16,834 nucleotides of DNA, from contig JBPCVX010000024.1 in NCBI GenBank assembly GCA_051010095.1, positions 1 to 16,834 on the forward strand. The letters are read 5' to 3'. The notes beneath the pieces were generated by a model. It was not told the DNA's origin, did no database searches, and was given only the letters and a program-made list of their open reading frames with translations. Positions within the stretch are counted from its first letter, which is position 1. Each line of letters opens with the position of its first letter. Origin of the DNA: CAJQND01 sp051010095 (lineage in GTDB: Bacteria > Pseudomonadota > Alphaproteobacteria > Rhizobiales > CAJQND01). Position numbers and translations under genes: made by a program. Below are positions 1 to 7,734 of the stretch, one piece after another.

Positions 1-2
1 AC

Positions 3-623
3 TATGTCATTGCAGCCGATGGTATCCGAAGCACCGTTCGAGGCAATTTGGGCATAAAATATCCTGGATATGAGTTACCTGAAACTTGGTCGATTGCTGA
101 TGTCGACGTGAAGGACTGGCCAAATGCCGGTCTGTTCACGATCTGCCAGCTTGAAGACGGCAAGGTCGTCGTGGTGATTCCGCTTGAGGATGCCCGCTTC
201 AGGGTTGTGTCAAACACTGATAACGCGTTGGCGGCGCTGCCGCTCGATATGAATGTGGTAAATCTGCGCCGTGCGGGAGCTTTCACCATTTCTGTGCGTC
301 AAGTCGAAGATTACCAGAAGGGGCGGGTTTTTCTTGCCGGCGATGCCGCCCACTGCCACTCGCCCGTCGGTGGGCGCGGAATGAATTTGGGCATTGCCGA
401 TGCATGCGATTTGGCCGCACGTCTGGCAGAGGGTACTCAGGATGGATATACAGACGCCCGTCATGCAGATGGCGTCGGTGTTATAGAGGGCAGCGAGCGT
501 GCGCGAAAGTTTGTTACGTCCACTAATCCACTGGCCCGTATGGCTTTCCTTGGTCTGTTAAAAACTCTTTCTGCATTTCCTGCGTTGCAAAAACGGTTTT
601 CAGATGTGGTACTTTATGGCTAA
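3..623 (+). CDS. FAD-dependent monooxygenase, C-terminal part (5' end outside window)
   Basis: The reading frame is open from the left edge, so the gene starts upstream and the N-terminal GxGxxG dinucleotide fold is not in the window. The visible 206 residues begin with the DG motif (Asp-Gly at fragment residues 6-7, followed by IRSTVR), which in the p-hydroxybenzoate hydroxylase-like flavoprotein monooxygenases contacts FAD and NADPH. The second FAD signature, AGDAAH with the downstream P..GRGMNLGI stretch, lies around fragment residues 112-131 (about 336-395). The family hydroxylates or epoxidises organic substrates, usually aromatic rings, using NAD(P)H and O2 in the cytoplasm. It lies 42 bases upstream of the Ldh2-like gene on the same strand and may share its transcript and pathway. 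The substrate cannot be told from the sequence. The family call is firm. Confidence 0.88.
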   Translation, partial: YVIAADGIRSTVRGNLGIKYPGYELPETWSIADVDVKDWPNAGLFTICQLEDGKVVVVIPLEDARFRVVSNTDNALAALPLDMNVVNLRRAGAFTISVRQVEDYQKGRVFLAGDAAHCHSPVGGRGMNLGIADACDLAARLAEGTQDGYTDARHADGVGVIEGSERARKFVTSTNPLARMAFLGLLKTLSAFPALQKRFSDVVLYG

Positions 624-665
624 GGTGCCGCCTGCAAAAAATCATAAAAAAGGGACGAAGATACC

Positions 666-1667
666 ATGAGCGTAAATCTGACACTTGAAGAAGTCTTCGA
701 TCTCGCAAAGTCCTGCATGCTTGCCGCTGGTTGTGATTATGCCAATGCACAAGCTGTTGCACGCACTGTCACAAACGCAGAGCGCGACATTTGTCTTTCA
801 CATGGTTTGTTCCGCATTCCAGGCTACGCGGGTGGTGTTAAGTCTGGAGTGGCCAAAGGTGATGCCGCACCAGTTGCAGAGTATGTTTCACCTGGACTCA
901 TCAGAGTAGACGGCGCCGGCGGTACTGCGCCACTCGCCATACAAACCGCTCATGAAGCGCTCATTCCTGCAGCACGCGAGCAGGGCATTGCCGCTGCGGC
1001 GATCAATGATATTTTGCACTTATCTGCCCTATGGCCGGAAGTTGAGCCACTTGCTGAGAATGGTTTGGTAGGTATGGCGTGTTGTGTTGCTGGACCATAT
1101 GTTGCACCAGCTGGTGGAACAAAGGGCTTGTTTGGAACCAATCCGTTTGCATTTTCTTGGCCGCGCGATGGTGCGCCGCCTGTGGTGTTTGATCAGGCGT
1201 CTTCGGCCATGGCACGTGGTGAAATTCAAATCGCCCAGCGCGATGGTCATGCGCTTCCCGAAGGAGCCGGCATAGACAAAGATGGCAATCCCACAACTGA
1301 TCCAGACGAAATTTTGGCCGGTGCCCAACTTGCCTTTGGCGGGTACAAAGGCGCATCCATTGCCATGATGGTTGAACTTTTGGCTGGTGCCCTTGTAGGC
1401 GGTAAATTCTCCTACGAAACCACGGTTGATGTGGGTAATGCCCCAACCTTGGGCCGCCACAGCGAAGTGATCATCGCAATCGACCCAAAACGTTTTGGTG
1501 GCGAGGGGAGTATTTCGCGTGGTGAAGAATTGTTTGGGAAAATTCTTGAACAAGAAGGCACGCGATTGCCGGCAGAGCGGCGCTTTAAAAACCGCGAGAT
1601 CACAGCGCGAGAAGGCGTAAATGTTGCGCAATCGCTATATGATAGTCTGCGCGAGATGGCTGGATGA
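666..1667 (+). CDS. Ldh2 family NAD(P)H-dependent oxidoreductase, resembling delta1-piperideine-2-carboxylate reductase (DpkA)
   Basis: A 333-residue protein, the usual length for the malate/L-lactate dehydrogenase (Ldh2/AllD/DpkA) family, which uses a fold unlike classical Rossmann dehydrogenases to reduce 2-oxo acids or cyclic imino acids. Visible signatures are LSHG with Arg at 44-50, a catalytic-type His118 in the block LHLSALWPEVEPLA, GTNPFAFSWPR at 157-167, and GGYKGASIAMMVELLAGAL at 225-243. The ALWPEVEPLA and GYKG blocks look closest to DpkA-type reductases rather than to malate or ureidoglycolate dehydrogenases; this is recall of family patterns, not an alignment. In that subfamily the substrates are delta1-piperideine-2-carboxylate or delta1-pyrroline-2-carboxylate. 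The ATG is preceded by a purine-rich AGGGACGAAG about 5 bases upstream. It sits between the FAD monooxygenase and coxS, all on the same strand. Family sure, substrate not. Confidence 0.85.
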   Translation: MSVNLTLEEVFDLAKSCMLAAGCDYANAQAVARTVTNAERDICLSHGLFRIPGYAGGVKSGVAKGDAAPVAEYVSPGLIRVDGAGGTAPLAIQTAHEALIPAAREQGIAAAAINDILHLSALWPEVEPLAENGLVGMACCVAGPYVAPAGGTKGLFGTNPFAFSWPRDGAPPVVFDQASSAMARGEIQIAQRDGHALPEGAGIDKDGNPTTDPDEILAGAQLAFGGYKGASIAMMVELLAGALVGGKFSYETTVDVGNAPTLGRHSEVIIAIDPKRFGGEGSISRGEELFGKILEQEGTRLPAERRFKNREITAREGVNVAQSLYDSLREMAG

Positions 1668-1728
1668 GTGCGAAAGAACTTTTTCACACCATAAAAACTG
1701 CACTCTCATACAAAATATAGGCCTAAGT

Positions 1729-1744
1729 CCACTTGACCAGGTGG
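1729..1744. promoter_or_regulatory. Imperfect palindrome overlapping a TTGACC box upstream of coxS
   Basis: In the 132-base gap between the Ldh2-like gene and coxS is a 16-base imperfect inverted repeat, CCACTTGACCAGGTGG, with 6 of 8 pairs complementary. A TTGACC hexamer resembling a sigma-70 -35 box lies inside it at 1733-1738. The best -10 candidate 17 bases further on, AAAACT, is poor. The arrangement would suit an operator over a promoter that drives the cox genes separately from the upstream pair, but no regulator gene is in the window and the match could be chance. The rest of the gap holds only the coxS ribosome binding site, GGGAGG at 1784-1789. Confidence 0.25.
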
Positions 1745-1799
1745 CGTCACCGCGCAAAACTCCACTTTAGAAAAAATATAAGCGGGAGGTTGAGTAGGC

Positions 1800-2261
1800 A
1801 TGCCGAAAATCAAAATGTCGGTAAATGGTAAGGATGTGTCCGGTAAGGTTAAAGGACGCACTTTACTTGTAGAATTTTTAAGAGAGAAACTTGAGTTAAC
1901 AGGCACGCACGTGGGTTGTGATACGTCCCAATGTGGGGCGTGTGTCGTGCATGTTGATGGCAAGGCCATTAAATCTTGCACAGCTCTGGCCGCGGGCTGC
2001 GATGGCGCCAATGTGACGACCATTGAAGGTGTTGCAAATGGCGAGTTGCACCCCATGCAGGAAGCGTTCCGTAACAATCATGGGTTGCAATGTGGTTTCT
2101 GCACACCAGGAATGATCATGGCTGGGATCGATATCGCTAACCGCCATGGCAAAGCGCTCTCGGAAGAACTAATTCGCGATGAATTGGAAGGCAATATCTG
2201 CCGCTGCACCGGATACCACAATATCGTTAAGGCGATTAAGGAAGGTGCCAGCAATATGTGA
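1800..2261 (+). CDS. coxS: CO-dehydrogenase-like molybdenum hydroxylase, small [2Fe-2S] subunit
   Basis: A 153-residue protein with the two iron-sulfur domains of the xanthine oxidase family small subunits. The N-terminal plant-type ferredoxin domain has Cys40, Cys45, Cys48 and Cys60, in the context CDTSQCGAC that is typical of CoxS. The C-terminal helical domain has Cys98, Cys101, Cys134 and Cys136 (GLQCGFCTPG and ICRCTGY). All eight cluster ligands are present. The protein passes electrons from the molybdenum site of CoxL to the FAD of CoxM. There is no signal peptide, so the enzyme should be cytoplasmic. The start is backed by GGGAGG ten bases upstream. It is the first structural gene, and the order S-L-M is that known for form II clusters, whereas form I clusters are M-S-L. 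Confidence 0.95.
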   Translation: MPKIKMSVNGKDVSGKVKGRTLLVEFLREKLELTGTHVGCDTSQCGACVVHVDGKAIKSCTALAAGCDGANVTTIEGVANGELHPMQEAFRNNHGLQCGFCTPGMIMAGIDIANRHGKALSEELIRDELEGNICRCTGYHNIVKAIKEGASNM

Positions 2262-2294
2262 GGCAAAACGCTTCACAAGTACTCCGAGATATAA

Positions 2295-2309
2295 GCCGTT
2301 AAGAACGGC
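2295..2309 (+). repeat. Perfect 6-bp hairpin between coxS and coxL
   Basis: GCCGTT, loop AAG, AACGGC form a perfect stem in the 69-base gap between coxS and coxL, ending 4 bases before the coxL ribosome binding site (AGGGAAGGA, 2314-2322). No T-run follows, so it is not a terminator. It could mark an RNA processing or stability site, or tune coxL translation; that is inference. Confidence 0.35.
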
Positions 2310-2330
2310 GTTCAGGGAAGGAATTCAAGA

Positions 2331-4697
2331 ATGAGCGATACTGGTATTGGCGCAAGGGTGCCACGCAAAGAAGACCAGAGATTTATCACCGGCAAGGGCC
2401 ACTACACTGACGATATCAATCTGCCCGGCCAAACATATGCATACTTTTTGCGCAGCCCGCATGCGCATGCAGCGCTCAATGGCGTCAACACCAAAGAGGC
2501 TGAGAGCGCCAAAGGCGTTGTTGCCGTGTTCACCGGTCAAGATATTGCCGATGATGGCCTTGGCGGCCTTATTTGCGGCTGGATGATCCATTCAAAGGAT
2601 GGCTCACCGATGAATGCGGGCCCACACCCCGTACTTGCTCAAGGCAAGGTGCGCTATGTGGGTGACCATGTTGCGATGGTGGTGGCTGAAACCTATGCCC
2701 AGGCAAAAGCAGCGGCTGAACTTATCGAAGTCGAGTACGAAGAGCTTGAGCCGGTGGTGGCAACCGCATCCGCGCAAAGTTCTGGTGCGCAGGTGCACGA
2801 AGAAGCCGCTAACAACACGGTGTTTAATTGGGAAATTGGCGATGAAGCAGCCGTTGAAACTGCATTCAAGGATGCGGCGCATATCACTAAAATCGATTTG
2901 GTGAATAATCGTCTTATTCCAAATGCCATGGAACCACGCGCGGCAATTGGCGCTTTCGATTCGGGCTCAGATAGCTTCACGCTTTATACGACTTCTCAGA
3001 ACCCCCACGTGGCACGCCTTGTGCTGTCAGCGTTCATTGGCGTTGCGCCGGAGAATAAACTGCGGGTGATTGCCCCTGATGTGGGCGGCGGCTTCGGCTC
3101 AAAGATTTTTATCTATGCTGAAGAAACTGCCTGCGTGTGGGCTGCAAAGAAAGTGGGCCGGCCGATTAAGTGGACCTCTGGTCGCGATGAGGCGTTTTTG
3201 TCTGATGCTCATGGTCGCGATCACGTATCCCATGCGGAACTGGCAACCGATGCAAATGGCAAGATGCTTGGCCTGAAAGTGCGCACCATTGCGAATATGG
3301 GAGCTTATCTCTCAACATTTGCCTCCTGTGTGCCGACCTATCTCTATGCCACGCTGTTATCTGGTCAATACAATCTGCCCTGCATTCATGCAGAGGTTGA
3401 TGCGGTTTACACAAACACAGCACCTGTTGATGCCTATCGCGGGGCAGGGCGTCCCGAGGCCACCTATGTGGTGGAGCGTATCGTGGAAACAGCTGCACGT
3501 GAAATCGGTATGGACCCTGCGGAGTTCAGACGCATGAACTTTGTCCGCGAGTTTCCACACGAAACACCTGTCATCATGATGTATGACGCTGGCGATTATC
3601 AGGCTTCGCTCGATAAAGCCTGCGAGATGATCAAGTATGATGAGTTTGAAAGCCGCCGTGCAAGTTCTGCCAAGAATGGCAAGATGCGAGGCATTGGTTT
3701 CTCAAACTACATTGAAGCATGCGGTATCGCTCCATCGGCAGCCGTTGGCTCTTTGGGCGCTGGTGTTGGTCTTTGGGAAAGTGCTGAAGTGCGCGTGAAT
3801 CCAACAGGCAACGTGGAAGTTCTCACAGGCTCGCACAGTCATGGGCAGGGCCATGAAACCACATTTGCGCAGCTCGTATCCGACCGTCTTGGTATTCCAA
3901 TTGAACAAGTTGAAATCGTTCATGGTGATACCGACAAGGTTCAGTTCGGCATGGGCACATATGGTTCACGTTCCGGCGCGGTTGGCATGACGGCTATCGC
4001 TAAAGCCCTTGATAAGGTTGAAGCGAAAGCACGCAAAGTAGCTTCTCATGTTATGGAAGCTTCTGAAGGCGATATCGAATTCAAAGATGGATCCTTCACC
4101 GTTAAAGGTACTGATAAAGCCATGGCCTTTGGCGAAGTCGCGCTTGCAGCTTATGTTGCGCACAACTTCCCGACCGATGAAATTGAGCCTGGGCTGAAAG
4201 AAGGTGCATTCCACGACCCGACAAACTTCACCTTCCCGGCAGGCTGCCACATTTGTGAAGTGGAAGTTGATCCAGAAACAGGCGTCACAGAAATCGTTGA
4301 TTGGGTTGCTGTGGATGATTTCGGTAATGTCATCAACCCGATGATTGTTGAAGGCCAGGTGCATGGCGGTATTACTCAAGGTGTGGGTCAGGCGCTCACC
4401 GAAGGGGCACACTATGATTCAGAAAGTGGCCAACTCGTAACCGGCTCTTATATGGATTACTGCATGCCCAGAGCTGATAATGTGCCTAACTTTAAGCTCG
4501 AATTCACCGTCACTGAATGCCCGTCTAATCCGTTAGGCATTAAGGGATGCGGTGAAGCGGGCGCGATTGCGGCACCAGCAGCGGTCATCAATGCGCTCAC
4601 CAACGCAATTGGTGTCGTTGATGTATCAATGCCGGCATCACCGCAAACGGTGTGGCAGGCAATCCAAAACGCATCCGTGGCTGACGCGGCCGAGTAA
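2331..4697 (+). CDS. coxL: Form II CO-dehydrogenase-like molybdenum hydroxylase, large (molybdopterin) subunit
   Basis: A 788-residue protein, full length for CoxL/xanthine dehydrogenase-type molybdopterin cytosine dinucleotide subunits. Motifs in order: TTSQNPH at 220-226, where Gln223 matches the active-site Gln (Gln767 of bovine xanthine oxidase); VGGGFGSK at 251-258; AYRGAGR at 368-374; GQGHET at 505-510; and GIKGCGEAGAIAAP with Glu742, the catalytic-type glutamate. AYRGAGR is the form II signature: form I CO dehydrogenase has AYRCSFR, whose Cys carries the Cu-S bridge to Mo, and here Gly371 takes its place. The residue after GGGFGSK is Ile259 rather than the Glu of purine hydroxylases, so xanthine dehydrogenase is unlikely. 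CO oxidation by form II enzymes is disputed; another hydroxylation substrate is plausible. The start follows AGGGAAGGA. Confidence 0.93.
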   Translation: MSDTGIGARVPRKEDQRFITGKGHYTDDINLPGQTYAYFLRSPHAHAALNGVNTKEAESAKGVVAVFTGQDIADDGLGGLICGWMIHSKDGSPMNAGPHPVLAQGKVRYVGDHVAMVVAETYAQAKAAAELIEVEYEELEPVVATASAQSSGAQVHEEAANNTVFNWEIGDEAAVETAFKDAAHITKIDLVNNRLIPNAMEPRAAIGAFDSGSDSFTLYTTSQNPHVARLVLSAFIGVAPENKLRVIAPDVGGGFGSKIFIYAEETACVWAAKKVGRPIKWTSGRDEAFLSDAHGRDHVSHAELATDANGKMLGLKVRTIANMGAYLSTFASCVPTYLYATLLSGQYNLPCIHAEVDAVYTNTAPVDAYRGAGRPEATYVVERIVETAAREIGMDPAEFRRMNFVREFPHETPVIMMYDAGDYQASLDKACEMIKYDEFESRRASSAKNGKMRGIGFSNYIEACGIAPSAAVGSLGAGVGLWESAEVRVNPTGNVEVLTGSHSHGQGHETTFAQLVSDRLGIPIEQVEIVHGDTDKVQFGMGTYGSRSGAVGMTAIAKALDKVEAKARKVASHVMEASEGDIEFKDGSFTVKGTDKAMAFGEVALAAYVAHNFPTDEIEPGLKEGAFHDPTNFTFPAGCHICEVEVDPETGVTEIVDWVAVDDFGNVINPMIVEGQVHGGITQGVGQALTEGAHYDSESGQLVTGSYMDYCMPRADNVPNFKLEFTVTECPSNPLGIKGCGEAGAIAAPAAVINALTNAIGVVDVSMPASPQTVWQAIQNASVADAAE

Positions 4698-4708
4698 GGA
4701 GAAAAATA

Positions 4709-5503
4709 ATGTATGATTTCAAATATCACCGGCCCAAAAGCATTGATAAGGCCATTAAGCTTCTTAAGAAAGCCGATGACGGCACAGTAATGTCGGGTGG
4801 GCAAACGCTCATCCCAACACTTAAGGCGCGGCTTGCTGCTCCAAGTGACGTAATTGACCTTTCCGGCGTCGATAATTCCGGCATTGAGGCAAGTGCAGAT
4901 GGTGTCACCGTAAAGGCAGGCACGACACATGCAGATGTCGCTTCCAACGCCGATGTGCAGAAGCATATTCCGGCACTCGCCGCGTTGGCAGGTTCAATTG
5001 GTGACCCGCATGTGCGCCATCGTGGAACAATTGGTGGTTCTATCGCAAACAACGACCCGGCTGCAGATTATCCAGGCGCATGTCTTGGATTGAATGCAAC
5101 GATTGTCACTAATGAACGTGAGATCGATGCCGACAAGTTCTTCACGGATATGTTTGAGACAGACCTTGAAGAAAACGAGATCGTCACCGAAGTGCGCTTT
5201 CCGGTGCCTGCGCGGGCTGCATATTGCAAGTTTCCGAACCCAGCATCGCGTTATTCTATGGTTGGCGCGTTTGTGTCCGATATGGGCGGTGGGAATGTGC
5301 GAGTGGCAATCACTGGTGCGGGACCATGCGCCTTTCGGGCAAAGGATATGGAAGGTGCGCTAGGGTCAGATTTTTCTGCGGCCGCTTTAGATGGTGTATC
5401 GATAGCTGCGGATGATTTGAATGACGACATTCACGCGTCTTCAGAGTATCGCGCACACTTGTGCACCGTAATGGCCAAACGTGCTGTTGAGGCAGCGGGT
5501 TAG
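4709..5503 (+). CDS. coxM: CO-dehydrogenase-like molybdenum hydroxylase, medium FAD subunit
   Basis: A 264-residue member of the CoxM/FAD-binding domain family, slightly below the typical length of 280-290. FAD pyrophosphate-binding motifs are SGGQTLIP at 29-36 and TIGGS at 107-111, followed by IANNDPAADYPG. The rest is the CO dehydrogenase flavoprotein C-terminal domain. It takes electrons from the CoxS clusters and hands them to an unknown acceptor, quinone or a soluble carrier. It starts 11 bases after coxL with a clear AAGGAG in between. It completes the S-L-M heterotrimer set; a hairpin follows before the maturation genes. Confidence 0.94.
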   Translation: MYDFKYHRPKSIDKAIKLLKKADDGTVMSGGQTLIPTLKARLAAPSDVIDLSGVDNSGIEASADGVTVKAGTTHADVASNADVQKHIPALAALAGSIGDPHVRHRGTIGGSIANNDPAADYPGACLGLNATIVTNEREIDADKFFTDMFETDLEENEIVTEVRFPVPARAAYCKFPNPASRYSMVGAFVSDMGGGNVRVAITGAGPCAFRAKDMEGALGSDFSAAALDGVSIAADDLNDDIHASSEYRAHLCTVMAKRAVEAAG

Positions 5504-5535
5504 CCTCTGCGCGTTTTCAGGGTTTATGAAGTACA

Positions 5536-5566
5536 CCACCGGGATGTTCCCGGTGGCGGCGTTTTT
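5536..5566 (+). terminator. Hairpin with downstream T-run between coxM and coxD (terminator or attenuator)
   Basis: CCACCGGGA (5536-5544), loop TGT, TCCCGGTGG (5548-5556) is a perfect 9-bp GC-rich stem. Five T residues lie at 5562-5566, separated from the stem by CGGCG, which is further than in a textbook intrinsic terminator. It sits 32 bases after the coxM stop and 30 before the coxD start. A partial terminator here would make structural subunits more abundant than maturation factors; a 3' stabilising hairpin would have a similar effect. Confidence 0.5.
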
Positions 5567-5581
5567 GCCTGGTGAACAGCA

Positions 5582-5599
5582 AAGAAGGATATCCGGTTG
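5582..5599 (+). promoter_or_regulatory. Ribosome binding site and TTG start of coxD
   Basis: AAGAAGGA at 5582-5589 stands seven bases before TTG at 5597. The upstream in-frame stop at 5573 leaves TTG as the only workable start before the conserved N-terminal region, so this site decides the start. A weak start codon would lower expression relative to coxM. Confidence 0.65.
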
Positions 5600-6511
5600 A
5601 CATTGCCAACCTCCATTGATGCAACCCAGAAACTCCTCACGTCCGCCCGTTATGTGGCCGACAGGGCGCTTTCAACGGTTCTTTTTTTATCTCTGAAGCT
5701 TGGCCGCCCGCTATTTCTTGAAGGTGAGGCAGGTGTAGGCAAAACCGAGATTGCCAAGACGCTGAGTGCTGCTCTTGGCCGGCCGCTCATTCGTTTGCAA
5801 TGTTATGAGGGGCTCGACGTCAACTCCGCCGTCTATGAGTGGAATTATTCCGCACAGATGGTTGAAATCCGTCTTGCCGAGGCTGCGGGCGATCTCAACA
5901 AAGATCAGACCCAAAGTGAAATATTCTCGGAACGTTTTTTAATCAAGCGCCCGCTATTGCAGGCTTTGGAGCAGGGGGTCGAGGGACCACCTGTATTGCT
6001 TATCGATGAGCTTGACCGCGCTGATGAGGCTTTTGAAGCGTATCTGTTGGAGGTGCTGTCTGATTTTCAGATCACTGTGCCTGAACTTGGAACGTTTAAG
6101 GCTGAAGATCCTCCGATCGTCATCATCACGTCAAACCGCACCCGCGAGATACATGATGCGCTGAAACGCCGTTGTCTTTATCACTGGGTTGGGTATCCGA
6201 ATGCAGCACGCGAATTGAGCATTATTCAGGCGCGGCTGCCACGTGCCGCTGAAAACCTTGCTCGCGAAGTCGTCGGCTTTGTGCAGGCCTTGCGGGGGCA
6301 GGATTTGTTTAAATCCCCTGGAGTTGCGGAAACCCTGGATTGGGTCACAGCTCTTCATGAGCTTGATAAGGTCTCTCTTGATCCGGAAGTTATCAACGAC
6401 ACGCTCGGCGTGCTGCTAAAGTATCAAGACGATATTTCCAGTATGGAAGGCTCTGAGGCCAAGCGTATTTTGAGTGAAGTACAGGCGGAATTGAAGGCCG
6501 CCGCGCAATGA
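5597..6511 (+). CDS. coxD: MoxR-type AAA+ ATPase, CoxD maturation factor
   Basis: A 304-residue MoxR-family AAA+ ATPase. Walker A is GEAGVGKT at 43-50, Walker B LLIDELDR at about 134-141, and sensor 1 is the Asn in IITSNRTREIHDALKRR. In Oligotropha carboxidovorans CoxD acts with CoxE to complete the bimetallic centre of apo-CO dehydrogenase; in form II systems the job is presumably a related remodelling or metal/sulfur insertion step. The start is an unusual TTG: an in-frame TGA lies at 5573-5575, no ATG or GTG occurs between it and the Walker A region, and AAGAAGGA lies just upstream of the TTG. It overlaps coxE by ATGA. It could be called simply MoxR, but the position next to coxSLM and coxE supports CoxD. 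Confidence 0.92.
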   Translation: MTLPTSIDATQKLLTSARYVADRALSTVLFLSLKLGRPLFLEGEAGVGKTEIAKTLSAALGRPLIRLQCYEGLDVNSAVYEWNYSAQMVEIRLAEAAGDLNKDQTQSEIFSERFLIKRPLLQALEQGVEGPPVLLIDELDRADEAFEAYLLEVLSDFQITVPELGTFKAEDPPIVIITSNRTREIHDALKRRCLYHWVGYPNAARELSIIQARLPRAAENLAREVVGFVQALRGQDLFKSPGVAETLDWVTALHELDKVSLDPEVINDTLGVLLKYQDDISSMEGSEAKRILSEVQAELKAAAQ

Positions 6512-7734
6512 ATCCTGCCGATCCCAAAGGCGGTAAACTGGCTGAAAACATTATGCACTTCGGCCGCATATTGCGCCAAGCCGGGTTGCCTGTCGGCCCT
6601 GCTCAGGTGATGGATGCAATCACTGCTGCAGAAAGCGGGTGCATGGGAAACCGTGATGATTTCTACTGGATGTTGCACAGTTTGTTTGTGCGCAGGCGGG
6701 AACATCGTGCGGTGTTTGATCATGCGTTTCAGGTGTTTTGGCAGAAGCCGAAAATGCTTGAGCAGTTGATGAGTTTGTTTTTCCAGGAGGTTTCACGGCC
6801 CTCTGGCCATGCCAAAAAGAAACACGGCGAGCGCAGATTGTCGTCTGCCATGTTTGATGAGAATCAGCAGATTTCCCAAAAACAACCTCCCAAAGAGGCA
6901 TTGGAGTTTGATACCACCTACACCTTCAGTGCAGATGAAGTGCTGCGTGAGAAAGATTTTGAGCAGATGTCGCAAGGTGAGCAGAAAGATGCTTTGCGTG
7001 CCATTGAGTTCATGAAGTTGAAAAAGTTCGAGGTGCCCACCAGACGTTTTACGGCGTCATCACGCGGCGCAGTGGACATGAGGCGCAGCTTGAAGGCGGC
7101 AGCGCGCACTGGACATGGTGCAGATTTGCTCCGCTTTCGCACCCGCAAGGTGAAGGAGCCACCATTGGTGGTTCTGTGCGATATTTCAGGTTCAATGTCT
7201 GGCTATAGCCGCATGTTTTTGCATTTTCTCCACGCAATGAAGTCTGATCGTTCGCGCATGCATGTGTTCTTGTTCGGCACAAGGCTCACCAACATTACGC
7301 GCGCGCTTGAGCGCCGCGATGTGGATGAGGCAGTGGACGAAGTATCGCAACAGGTGAAGGATTGGTCGGGTGGAACGCGGATTGGTACCTGCTTGCGGGA
7401 ATTCAATTACCGCTGGTCGCGCCGTGTTCTGGCGCAAGGGGCACATGTGCTGTTGATTACCGATGGCTTGGAGCGCGACGATAAAGGTGTTCTTTTTAGT
7501 GAAATGAGCCGGTTGAAACGTTCTGCAAAAAAGCTCATCTGGCTTAACCCGCTTTTGCGCTATGATGGGTTTGAAGCGCGTGCCGGCGGCATTCGCACCA
7601 TGCTTTCACATGTTGACGAATTCCGCCCGGTGCATAACTTAAACTCGTTGCAGGACTTGGCATTTGCCTTGGCCGGAAACCATCGCGCAAACACGTCGCC
7701 GCGCGATTGGTTGAGAAATGGAGAAGCCGCATGA
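6508..7734 (+). CDS. coxE: VWA-domain protein, CoxE maturation factor
   Basis: A 408-residue VWA CoxE-like protein. A charged N-terminal half of about 200 residues leads to a von Willebrand A domain with a complete metal-ion-dependent adhesion site: DISGSMS at 225-231, Thr290 in GGTRIGTCL, and Asp319 in LLITDG. CoxE works as the partner of the CoxD AAA+ ATPase in activating the molybdenum hydroxylase, in the manner of other MoxR-VWA pairs; the VWA domain is thought to grip the client protein through the bound metal. The ATG overlaps the coxD stop (ATGA), which suggests translational coupling and equal amounts. The end overlaps the next gene in the same way. No membrane segment or signal peptide is seen. 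Confidence 0.92.
   Translation: MNPADPKGGKLAENIMHFGRILRQAGLPVGPAQVMDAITAAESGCMGNRDDFYWMLHSLFVRRREHRAVFDHAFQVFWQKPKMLEQLMSLFFQEVSRPSGHAKKKHGERRLSSAMFDENQQISQKQPPKEALEFDTTYTFSADEVLREKDFEQMSQGEQKDALRAIEFMKLKKFEVPTRRFTASSRGAVDMRRSLKAAARTGHGADLLRFRTRKVKEPPLVVLCDISGSMSGYSRMFLHFLHAMKSDRSRMHVFLFGTRLTNITRALERRDVDEAVDEVSQQVKDWSGGTRIGTCLREFNYRWSRRVLAQGAHVLLITDGLERDDKGVLFSEMSRLKRSAKKLIWLNPLLRYDGFEARAGGIRTMLSHVDEFRPVHNLNSLQDLAFALAGNHRANTSPRDWLRNGEAA

Noticed and set aside
1029..1631. A 200-codon reverse frame inside the Ldh2-like gene
   Set aside because: It is fully covered by the conserved Ldh2 frame on the other strand, and its composition (rich in Arg, Cys, Trp and His) is typical of antisense translation.
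2331..4697. Xanthine dehydrogenase large subunit (XdhB/XdhA type)
   Set aside because: It has the AYRGAGR and GGGFGSKI motifs and sits with separate S and M subunits plus coxD and coxE, which fit a form II Cox-type enzyme and lack the purine-binding Glu.
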